A stretch of 64,000 nucleotides of DNA from Montifringilla adamsi (lineage: Eukaryota; Chordata; Aves; Passeriformes; Passeridae): contig JAGGNK010013558.1 in the NCBI GenBank assembly GCA_017590115.1, positions 9,661,752 to 9,725,751 on the forward strand, given 5' to 3'. The position numbers and the translations under genes were made by a program. Every line of letters starts with the position of its first letter. Position 1 is the first letter of the stretch. Below are positions 1 to 49,800 of the stretch, piece after piece. Below the pieces are notes generated by a model that worked only from the letters and a program-made list of their open reading frames with translations, was not told where the DNA came from and did not search any database.

Positions 1-1112
1 TAATTTTTAATAATGGACAAAATATAGAAATAACCTTAAAGTTAACCAAGATTTAAAAATCTCACATTTCACAGAATCACAGATGTCTTTCCTCCTTGAC
101 CTGCTAAGTTAATCTGGAAACCTCTTATCACCCTCCAAAGGCTAAAAGCATCTTGATTCCTCTCCAGGCGTGGTACCCACTCCTGATTCTCCGCCAGACT
201 ATGGCAACATGCAGGGTTCTTCCTGAAGGCCTTTGAGGAGGACCCAGAAAAATCAGGCAATTGCTAACCTAATGCCAATTCCTCATACAAACAGTGGGAG
301 CTCTGAATAAAAAGAATCAAATTAAAAGACAATTACAATGAGTACAAATCTCAGCACTATGATTAATTCCTGTTCAAGCCACAAGAAACATATCATATAA
401 CATATCAATGATTCTGGGGCAAGAGAGCTGAAGAGATAAAATACACATTTATATCTGTAACTGATGTGAACAATCTAAAATTCTGGGCTACTCACTCTGG
501 TTGCACCATAAATATATTAATTCCTAATCCTATCTACTCTGGTAACACCAGTTGTGTCTAAGCCACAGAAAAGATTATTCAATTTCTACATTTCCCTGGC
601 ATTTCTCTAATTGTTTTCAGGAACACGTTACCCATCTGCTGCTGCAGTTATGTTTGTACTTCATTCAACAGGAAACACTAGATTTCATCACGGAACTTAA
701 CCAGGCCGCATTCAGTTAGGTCTCTTTTCACTGTTTGCAATTATCCTCATTTCTACACTTAGCTTATTCATAAATAATTGCAAGAGCATGCAGAGGCCAA
801 CCACAAGACCCTCATTATGTTAGACACTTTACTAACATGTCAACACAACATATATGTGGAATAGCTTACAATAACAACAGGTTAGTATCAGATCAGGTAA
901 TAATGTATTTACTCTGCTTAAGTGATTCTTTCATCTCCTCCCCTTGTTAGCAAGCCCACCTGCTGATGCCTGGTGTGAGCAGAATATTACTCTCTACTCC
1001 AGTGACTGTAAAATGTGATCTTTGGAATTCTTTTCTACTGTGTCTCCCTTATGCAGCCAGGTGTCCTCTGCCTGGCCCAAAAAATGTATTTGTTTTCTGT
1101 GTGGTCCTCCAG
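1..1112 (+). other. SLC12A1 intron upstream of exon 2 (partial)
   Basis: This is AT-rich intron sequence ending in a pyrimidine-rich tract and the acceptor tcctccag. I found no match to the NKCC2 N-terminal exon, so that exon lies before the window. Confidence 0.75.
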
Positions 1113-40353
<39,241 letters not shown>

Positions 40354-41300
40354 AAAAACATCAGTGCCTGGAATATGCCTTGCTTGATTCCAACAGCTAT
40401 GTTTTTAATGGCAATGGTTCATCAAAGACACACTCATTTAATACAAATCTAAAATTTTCATAATTAACAGATTTTTTTTTTTCAAAAACCCAAAGCAAAG
40501 AATTAGAAAAAAAAATGTAAATGGTCCCTGCTGGTGTTACACTCCAGTACAGGCAAAAGAAGGAAAATCTACCTATATGTCATATGAGACAGCAAATATT
40601 TTGAGCACACAAAGAAGAAATTCTTCTGATTTCATAAAGTATTCAAAAAGTTTTTGTTATTTATCCTAGAAAGCACAAATTAACTGTGATAAAACAGAAA
40701 GGATTAAATCTCTAAATTTTTTCAAACTGCACTACCATAGTTGCTAATGAGCACACAGTAGGATTCAAATTAAATGTGAGACAAAAACCTGTATGGCATC
40801 CATCAGGTGTAACTCATGAACTGATAGAATACATGCAATGATTTTTGATTGTAATATTGCCAAATTAGGACCTATGCCTACAGCAGATGCTTTTACCTAA
40901 AATGTTGTGCTAATTTAAATTAATTCAAACACTTCTAATTTAGTCACAAAAAATTAGATATATAAAAATATGGACTTTATTACAAGACTTTATAATGCAT
41001 TTTCAAGCTCTGACGTGCAATGGAATATGTGATTGAAATAATTAAATATTTTAAGCAAATTTCACCAAAAAATTAGTAAAACACTAAATATTCTGACAAT
41101 TTTTGCTATGAATGTTAGGGTTAATACAATCTGACATTATACATTGGGATAATATGCACAGTGATTTATATAATTAGAAAACAAAAACTCATTAGCTGAG
41201 TTGAATGCCTTACTTCTGATTTATATAAAAGATTTCTCTCTTTTTTGACTTTCTAAATAATATTAATTATACACTAACTTAAAATAAAGGCAATTCATTA
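40354..41300 (+). other. SLC12A1: Probable SLC12A1 3' untranslated region
   Basis: This is AT-rich sequence directly after the stop. Candidate poly(A) signals are ATTAAA at 40703-40708 and 41041-41046 and AATAAA at 41283-41288. The true end cannot be chosen from sequence alone. Confidence 0.5.
41283..41288 (+). terminator. SLC12A1: Candidate SLC12A1 poly(A) signal AATAAA
   Basis: This is the first canonical AATAAA I found after the stop codon, about 930 bp downstream. It is followed by a T-rich stretch (caatttttctattttc). Confidence 0.45.
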
Positions 41301-44300
41301 TGTTGTGCAATTTTTCTATTTTCTACTCTGCAATGTTATGGTACTTTATAATTTCAGCTGTCAAGAAAAGCAGCTTCTCTTTTTAATGGATAAAGCTATA
41401 TCCTATGTGTTAGCACTATTTAAATTAAACCATCAAGGAACACTTATTTATTTTCTGTAGTCCTGCAACTCTCTTAGAGATCAACCAACAAGAAAGCCAG
41501 GGAACCCTGAATTTCACTAAATGAGTACTTTAAAGCAGGCCTCAGCTTCCATCTTGCTTGCATTATTAGAATTTAACTTGTAGTGGATTTAGCACTCCAT
41601 CTCCAAAAATGGCAAATATTTAATATTCATATTTTTTCTGAGTTCAACAGCAGCAATTTGGCAGAACATAGTAATGTAGCCCAGTAAGTCATGCTTTATT
41701 TTCTCTATTAAAGGCAGGATAAGAAATATTGATATTTTCTCATAATGCTCTTCCTTGACTTCTCACACATTTACAATCAGGCTGAAGGCTCATTTTACAA
41801 TCTAACTGCATTATACAGAAGTTTCCTCCATACACCAGACTTCCTGCACAACTCTGAGCAAACCAAAGCTCACATTCTGCACCTGCAAAACGAGATCATT
41901 CTCATCCTTTACAGATCACAGCAGTGATACTGGAGCTTGCTGCATGCTGCCAGGTCCTTGAAGCTCCTTGTAGAATTGTAATGGTCATCATCCTCTCCAC
42001 CTCACACAGATACAACCTGAATGGCACCCAGCCAAAGCCAAGCTTTTTAAGGCTCCACTTAGGCTTTGTGGGTTTCTTATCACAACCTACACAAGGACCT
42101 GGAGGAATTCTACACCTCTGTTAAGCCTTTTAATGATGCATATGACTGGGGATTGTTACTTAAATATTCCCAAGTACTGTAATTCTCAACCTGTAGGGAA
42201 CATTGACCCAAACTGGTCTGGGGGACCCCAAGCAGGTCCAACAAGAGAAGGATCACAAAATGAACCAGCAATAGCAATTTCAATACTACTCACACTTCTC
42301 TCTCACAAACACACTGCTGTGGGCATTGCAAAAATAAATCCCAATAGATACCTTTCTAAATAAATAGTCATCAAAAACTAAGTATTAACATAGACATTTC
42401 TATAAAATTTCTTGCTTGCACTACAGTGACTAATTAGAAGTTGTACCCACACAACAGTGTAATGGAAAAAAACTCAGGATGCAACAGCACTAAACTACCT
42501 GAAGGTGTTATTTCCACAAATTCACAAGTAATTGAAACACAGTATTTTCCTAGCAGCTTCTACTCTCCCTCACCATGATTTCTGAATGTTTGTGGACCAA
42601 TTTGAAGAGTATAGTAATTATGAACTATCTTAAATTGCAACTTAGATAACAAAATTTTGTTAGTCTACCTACCTCATTTCCAACTCCATAAGACAGTTCT
42701 GTTGCAGTTGAGACAGCCACAACACACAGAGTAACACCTTACCACTCCAGAAGGCTTCAAGCCTCAGCCCTTCTTGGTCTTTAGCCCAGCCTTTTATCCC
42801 CTCATGTTGATGCACTGCCCCTGTGTGCCCTCTGCTCCCTTTGTGGTTGGTCAGTGCCCCTGGGCACTCCATGGCTCATTGCTGTCAGTGCTGCTCACCT
42901 GCTGCTCACAGCTGTGCCACTGGGGATGAGGCTGGGCCAGCCCCACTGCCAATCCCCAAAACTGTGTGCCTGCGGCACAGCCCCACTGCCAATCCCCAAA
43001 ACTGTGTGCCTGCAGCACAGCCCCACTGCCAATCCCCAAAACTGTGTGCCTATACAGCTCTTTATATGTTATGCATAGAACAACTGCTGAATTTTAATCA
43101 CCAAGTTAGTAACTACACTAATTACATGTTTGCAATCTTTAGGAGAAAAGACAGCTCTAACACTGTCTAGCACATTTTTAGCTTATTACACTACCAGGTC
43201 CACAAGTTTATATAATTTAGGCTGGATTTGGCCAGTCATGACAAAAGCAAGCATGGGTAAAGTGACCAGGGACATTTAAGTGTGAAAATACCATTGCTAT
43301 GAAGCAAGGACAAAGAACATTTTGAATTTTGTTCAAAAGCCTAGGCATCCTGCACAGCTAAGCTTGTGCCTAAGGGCCTGTTAAAATGATCCACTATTGT
43401 TCCTCTCATCAGTGACTCTTACCTTTCCCTCCTAATGTTAGTGGAGCTCCAACAGGTATCACAGAAGGCATTTCATCATAGTTCAGAGACTACACTTTCC
43501 TTAAATCTTTTTACAGCCACTGGCATGTTGCCCATCTTGATCACATACCCCTAAAGCACAGTCCAGATTATGCTGTCCAGAACAGTATTCTTCCAATACT
43601 GATTTCACTAGATCACAACAGAGATTCTTTTTGAGGGGATTGTTTCTTTATTTTTAAATCAGCTACCCAACAGAGCAAGTAGAAAAGCTACCTAACCAAA
43701 AAGGCACTGCATTGTGAGGATTAACAACTGTAACTACACTGCAAAAAGCATGTTGTTATCCTACTTCACACTTGAAGGAGTTTCCACTCAATCTTCATCA
43801 TCACAAAGTACAAAGCTCCAGCCACCAGCATAGGAAATTTCATCAGTCTTAAACCTCAGCAATTTTCATTACATCTTTGAAAAGTCCTACCAAAAGCTTT
43901 CCTGACTGAGCAATACTAATCCGCAGAAAACCTAGACATTTCTCAGTTTTTCTCTCTTTTTCTCTAATTCCATGTGGGATTTCAAGATCTTTTCAGCAAA
44001 AGCAGTTTCAGCACCTGATCAGTAGTTTACAAACCAGACACATCAACAGGTAACAGGAATCTGCACTGCAGTTGTACATATGGGGCAAACAGCTACAAGC
44101 AGTCTTAGCTACTACTGACTCATTTAACTCCCCTTAGCTGTTTGTCACCTCCCCTCAGGCAGACCTGTCAGCAAAGCTGGGGGAACACAGTGTGAGTAAC
44201 CCTCAGTATTTTCAGCTTGAATTTCAGGGGTCTCCCTCAAACTTCTTCCTCTGGTGGTTTGGTGTCATTGGACTTCAAGGAAGTGAGTGTGGATCACACC

Positions 44301-46308
44301 AAGATCCTGCTCTGCCTCCCTCCTTACCTCTCCAGCTCTTGGCAGCAGAACAAAAACCTTCAGTGCTGCAGCTCTTTGCTAAATGAGTGACTCATCACTC
44401 AAATTACAGACGAGGAAAGTCAAGGTTTTGCAAGTGTTGTGCTTCAGCAGAGGTCAGGCCACTGTTCAACCATCTGTTCGTGCTGGTACCTAGGGCACAG
44501 CCCCCTGGCAGCTGTGTAGGCCATCGAGACCCTGTGGCCAGCACTGCTGAGGGAACAGCTCACACTGGCCTTGACTCTGCAAGGAAAAATGGAAACAAAC
44601 AAATACAGCGAGTTGCAGCTCTCCACAAACAAGTGCAATAACCCACAATCATGCCATTGGCTGGAATTTCATCAGAGGAAATTAAGTTTCAAACAAAATC
44701 AAACACACTAAGGTTGTCAGGAACAGAGTAAAAAGCAATGGCAAAATTCCACAACTCCCATGCTGTGCTGCAAACATGCAATCAAAAATAAAGTTTCATT
44801 ATAAACAGACAACATCATAACAGCCTTTTTTAATTACAAACCTTCATCATTATGGAGGAGAAAGCTGTGCTAAGTAAGAATGGGGTGGGAAGTCACTGTT
44901 TTAAAGCCAGGGTTTTCTTCTAATAAAAATCCTCATTTTAACACCAAAACTTCAATGAGGAGAATTTTGTGGCTATTACCCTAAAAGAGGCTCTGTTTGT
45001 TTCTGTGTACAAGAAAGCAGCCTCCACTCATGCTCTCAGTCCAGGCAAAAAGGCAGATGATTTCAGTTTATCTCAGTATTGTTTTTCAAAGCCAGGAGGA
45101 AATGCCCAATGGAGAGCAGCAGTTATCAGCGATCAGGAATGCAGGAAGATTTCCTGACTCTACAGAGCAAGCAACACATTCCCAGAACCAAGGTAAACTT
45201 GGTTTTAGACTTCAGGCATAAGGCTGGGGGGTTCCCCTTGTAAAGATCTGGAAAAAAACAAGTGTCACTCAGCTGAGTCCTTTCTCCTTAATAGTATTTT
45301 TGGATGAGTCCTCCTCTATTTTATTCATGGACTTCCAGGCTACCTCAAGTGGAGTTTAGAACCCAGCCTGCTTCCCCAAGTCTGGCCACTCATAAAACTG
45401 GTCCTTTTCTATACTATAATGCAGGATGCAGTCATAAACTCCATAAAGTCCTGCTTGTGTAAATAAACATTTACAATTAGATATTAGTTTGATACAACTT
45501 CAATTCCCATAAACTTCAATTTTTGGATAGCTTACATCAGAAGCCATAAAATATTTTCAGTAGTTTTTTCACATGAGTCTGTGCTACATATATATTGTCC
45601 TTCAAACAGTTCATACTATTAGACTGAAAATACTGAACAGGAAAAAAAGAAAGCCCAAATTAGGACATTCTTAAAAATACCTTTCACAACTGAACTGCAA
45701 TGTGTAGTAAAGGTTTCACTGCCATCTGGCTGCGTTTAGAAAATATAGCAAGGAGACCATCCCATACACTTAAGAATTTAAAACAAAAATCACAAAGACG
45801 TGTTGTTTGACAAAATCTAGACCAGCAAAAAGAATCCAAAAGTCTGTAGCTATTATGCAGAGCCAAATACCTCTATTAGCCTCACCAGGGACAATTTTCA
45901 AACTATGAATCCAATGGATTCATAGATGTGGATTTTCAGCCCACAGCAGAGCCATGGGGGAATTGAGGAAATTCCCTATTCCTAGGGATATAGATATGTC
46001 CTGTAGAGTATATCCATATATAGATAGATATGTAGATAGAAAGATGGAGATATAGGAAAAAGAAGGGGGAAATTACATCATAAATCGAATGGCAAGATGG
46101 CAGAGCGTATTAAAGACAATGAAGTAAGTCTTCTGCTGTGAGACAGAACAGGGCAGGCCTAGCATTGACAGGTTTTCCCATCCACCTCATTGTCAACAAC
46201 TGTTCTCCTCTCCTAAGGCAAACGCTTCTGACGCGGCCTGACCATTTCTGAAGGAGTCTCCTTCTGCCTCTACTGTGTGCAACGGGCTCTCAGATCTGCT
46301 TTAACAGC
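41301..46308. other. SLC12A1-DUT intergenic region
   Basis: This 5-kb region has no recognisable gene. It contains a 40-bp minisatellite (42939-43050) and a short GATA/TAGA-like tract (about 46010-46055). Other open frames here are short and overlap without homology that I know. Confidence 0.6.
42939..43050 (+). repeat. 40-bp minisatellite, 2.8 copies
   Basis: Units starting ccccactgccaatccccaaa occur at 42941, 42981 and 43021, with exactly 40-bp spacing and one visible difference (gcggcac versus gcagcac). Because 40 is not a multiple of 3, the repeat shifts frame between units, so the open frames across it are not coding. Confidence 0.95.
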
Positions 46309-46352
46309 AAGATTAGACTGGATGCTCTCCAGAGCTCCCTCTCAGCCCCAAT
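46309..46352 (+). mobile_element. CR1 LINE 3' end remnant
   Basis: The phrase agattagactggatgctctc, then cagagctccctctcagcccc, matches the common CR1 3' end form (ggatgatctccagaggtccc...). It is short and lies just before the DUT CpG island. The 5' extent is not clear. Confidence 0.55.
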
Positions 46353-46724
46353 CACGCCGTGCCTGCGGCAGTTTGCCGGCCGCGGGGCAGCCCTGTGCTC
46401 GGCCACCCCGGCTGTGCAGCGCGTGAACCAGGACGGCCCCGGGGCTCCTCTGAGGGCGCCGCGACCGCCCGAGCCAGCCCCGGCCCCGCCCGCCCGTGCA
46501 GCCGCAATCGCGTCCCCCGGCAACGCCGCGCGGCCCGCGGGNTCCGCCCGACAGCCTGCGGCAGCGCCGCCGCCGCGTCCCGAGGGGCGTCCCGGGCCGG
46601 GCTGCTGCCCGAGGGGCTGCGCCGGCAGGTAGAGCCCGGACAGGGGAAGAACAGGGCGCCGGCACCTCCGCCCGCGCCCCATGAGCCGTGCGGACCGCGG
46701 CGGGGAGCGCCTGGCGAGCGGTCC

Positions 46725-46800
46725 ATGGCGCGCTTCCCACACGGCGGCGGCGCTATGTTGGCCCGTTGCCTCCGGTGGCTCCGGCACCCCTACGGGCGCT
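46725..46800 (+). CDS. DUT: DUT leader exon (mitochondrial isoform first exon)
   Basis: From ATG 46725 this reads [20 protein letters not shown] and then HPYGR, followed by donor gtaagg at 46801. Joining it to the acceptor ccctcag (ends 47184) makes a serine codon and runs in frame into the nuclear start methionine and the rest of dUTPase. The arginine-rich, acid-free, partly amphipathic leader fits mitochondrial import. A second in-frame ATG at 46755 could be the real start. The frame is also open upstream to an ATG at 46359, so the 5' end is unsettled. Human DUT-M is likewise made from a separate first exon. Confidence 0.72.
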
Positions 46801-49800
46801 GTAAGGAGGGGGTGGGGGAGTTGCGGGGCAGCATACACTGCCCAGCCCGCAGCCCTCGGGGGCTTTGGGGTATACACGCTTCCCAGCCGCACCGGCGGCC
46901 CGCTCGGTGCCCCTCGGGGGCCGCCCGGCTGTGCCGCGCTGGCCGCGGTTTGGGGTGATGGGCGAGCCCTGCCTGACACACGCCTCAGTGCGGGCGCGGG
47001 GTGCCCGGGAGGAGCTGGGCGAGGCCATTCTCACCGAGGGGGGAATGGGGTTGCGCCGCGCGCGGAGAGGCCGCGGACGGGCCGGTTTCTCCCCCTGCTC
47101 CCGCCCCCATGGGCCGCGCCGCGTTTTGGCGGGTTTTTGGCGTGCGGGTGGCCATCCCTCACAGCGTCTTTCCCGCTCCCTCAGCCATGCCCGCCTCCGA
47201 GGCCGTGCCGCAGCCGTCCCCCAGCAAGAGGCAGAAGGGCTCGGGGCCTGGAGAAGCCTCCGCACGGCTGCGCTTCACCAAGCTGTCCGAGAACGCCTTC
47301 GCCCCCTCCAGGGGCTCCGCGCGCGCTGCGGGCTACGATCTGTACAGGTGAGGGAGGGTGCGGGCACGGCAGCCGCGGCGGAGCCCGCGCTCGGTGCCGC
47401 CCCGCTCGGCGAGCCCCGGGCACGGGGCTCCGGCGGCTGAGAGAGCCCTCGTGGCCTCTTGCCCAGCTGAGTCCCGCTGGCCATGCAGGAGAGGAGGCCA
47501 GAGCTGATCTAGTCGTAGCTCCCTTGCTCCTCCATCCTTGACCATTTTCGGGTATTTGTGGTCCAGCCATGTTACAGCATTGATTTCATCAGGCACAGAT
47601 GCAGTCGTTGACTGAAAGTCAGGCTTGACAGGGCATCCAGAATTGCTGTTGGTGCTCACATTGGCCAGGTTGCCTTCCTCTTGAAAGGAAAAAATGGTAG
47701 CGCACGTGGGCCCTCCTTTCCAGCACTTGTGCTTTTCTGCCTTCCTCTTTGCTCCGGGGTTGCTGCCTGCCGAAGGGCCCTGTAGCAGTTTGATAGTGCT
47801 CCTAGCTGGAAACCACGTGGCTTCACGTACAGACTTAGGTTTTGGTTTGAATTAATAACGGCCCTTATTCAATGGCTTTCACTATGGTCAGGAATACCTG
47901 TAGCTAGACCTGTGGTTGTTTGCATAGTGCTTCTGTGATCAAGTCACTAGTTTTGAACAAGTGAACTCTGCTGATGCCACTTCTAACTTACCCCTTTTAG
48001 TATTACATAGAATAACCAGCCTTTTTCTTCCTTCACCTCTCTGACTTCTTTACTGAAGATTTACTGCACCACACCTTACCCTTTTTTCTTTTTATCCCTT
48101 TCATCTCACCAGGTTTGTTTTTGTTCTTGTTCCAGTGTTGCACTGTAGACCTGGAAAAAGTCTGTTTTATAGAAGACCTTTCAGTGCTTCCCAGCATTTA
48201 AAAAACGGTTCTTTCTCAAGGTCAAGACATGACAAGTATTGTCACCACTGCTTTTCATTAGGCCTCCAGTTGGGTAGCTTCAGCAAGCTCTTAAAATCTC
48301 TGTAGTTCAGAGTTTCCAGGAGAATCATGTGAATCATGAACTGTCGGACTGCTCAGAAAAAAAACATTGTTGCCTAAAAGTTAACTTAATACATTATTAA
48401 TTTTGACTGCAACTAGTTCATCTGCTGTAGAAAGTTTAGTCAGACTATATAATTCATAAAGTTTCTTCTATTGCACAAAAAATGCACAACCACATTTACC
48501 TAATGGTTACTTTAAACTTGAAATTTTTTTTCCTTACTAATTAAAAAAAAACTGGCAATTGCAGGAGTATGCTGTTCAAATGACACTTCTAGAATCTTAA
48601 ACTAGCACCATCAGAATAGCAACATATTGTGTTTCAGGATCTGCATTAAATTTTGCAAATCTGTAAATATTTGTGTTTAAATTTCATTGTATAAATTCCC
48701 TGGCAGTTTAATTCTGTGTAATTTTGTACCTTAAGTTACAGCAAAGAAACTTTAAAAAATATTCTATATAAACTAGTGTTTCTTTCTTTAATGTAGTGCC
48801 TATGACTGTGTGATACCACCCATGGAAAAGGCTGTGGTGAAAACAGACATTCAAATAGCACTTCCTTCAGGATGCTATGGCCGAGTAGGTGAGTACACAG
48901 CTGTCAAAAGGCTGCAGAGTCATTCTAGAGCAGGTTTGACAGCATCTTCACAATCAGATTCTTCCTAAAGCTTTCAGAATTAGTCAGCACAAAAAAGGGA
49001 TGCCACGTGGCCATGTGATTTACTTGATCTTGTGGTATTTTCCTGTTACCTGTTGTCAGATACATTTGAGGTTTGGTGTATGTGGGGTGGCCAAAGGATG
49101 ATCAGCAAAAATGCCTGTACTCTACATACAACTTCACAGGCCCCACAGTAGTTCATTATTTGTATGCAGTTTCAGAATTCAAATCACAAAGACTAATAGG
49201 TTATGGGCATACAGAAAATGCATCCCTGGTTGTTTAAAAATTAACCCCAGAGTACCAGTGTAGTAGAATTTGATGACATATTGTGATAGAATAGTTGAGA
49301 GAACCTGTACAAGATACTTTGTTTATTTTGTGCATTCTTTATCTGAATTATGTATAAATTCTTAAAGTAAAAAAGCAATAGCCACTCCAGCGGAAGAACG
49401 TGATCAGAGTTTGTCACGTTCTTTTGTGTAAAAGAACACATGCATTTCTCTTATCCCAAAGAAAATTTTAAAGATCATACAGTTTTTATTTCCACATCCC
49501 AGTAGCCTAAGGTAAGTAAAAACCCAAATCCCCACACATAATTTATCTGTGTATAACACTGCTTAGGAAATTCCTTGCCAGGTATTGTTTTCCTTCATAA
49601 CTTAAATTGATTGACATAATACTCTTCTGAGATGATGCTGAACCAGTGGTAGTCACCAAAAATAAACCAAGATTAGACAGGCTGTCTGCTCCAGTTGCCT
49701 TCCTCAGAGAAAACTACCCTGCAGTTGCAGGTCAAATAAAGACACATTTCCATTACTTAAAGATTGCAATTTTATTGTAGCCTGTTGCAGCTGTTACTCT

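Larger units (their letters stand above)
46340..47480. promoter_or_regulatory. DUT: DUT CpG island promoter
   Basis: This is a dense run of CG dinucleotides with GGGCGG/CCGCCC-type boxes (for example near 46486-46496). It covers the leader exon, its intron and the nuclear start exon. I saw no TATA box at a convincing distance, as expected for a housekeeping gene. One unresolved base (n) lies at 46542. The island probably holds two start regions, one for each first exon. Confidence 0.75.

Noticed and set aside
70..90. cacagaatcacag, resembling the start of an antisense CR1 tail
   Set aside because: The sequence after it does not continue into the CR1 3' end pattern; too short to support.
42823..43170. 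115-codon open frame over the minisatellite
   Set aside because: The 40-bp unit shifts frame at each copy, so the similar peptides in different frames show this is repeat translation, not a gene.
46290..47570. Several long overlapping open frames on both strands across the DUT CpG island
   Set aside because: Only the leader frame (46725-46800) and the frame from 47187 join with splice sites into dUTPase. The others are GC-driven shadows.
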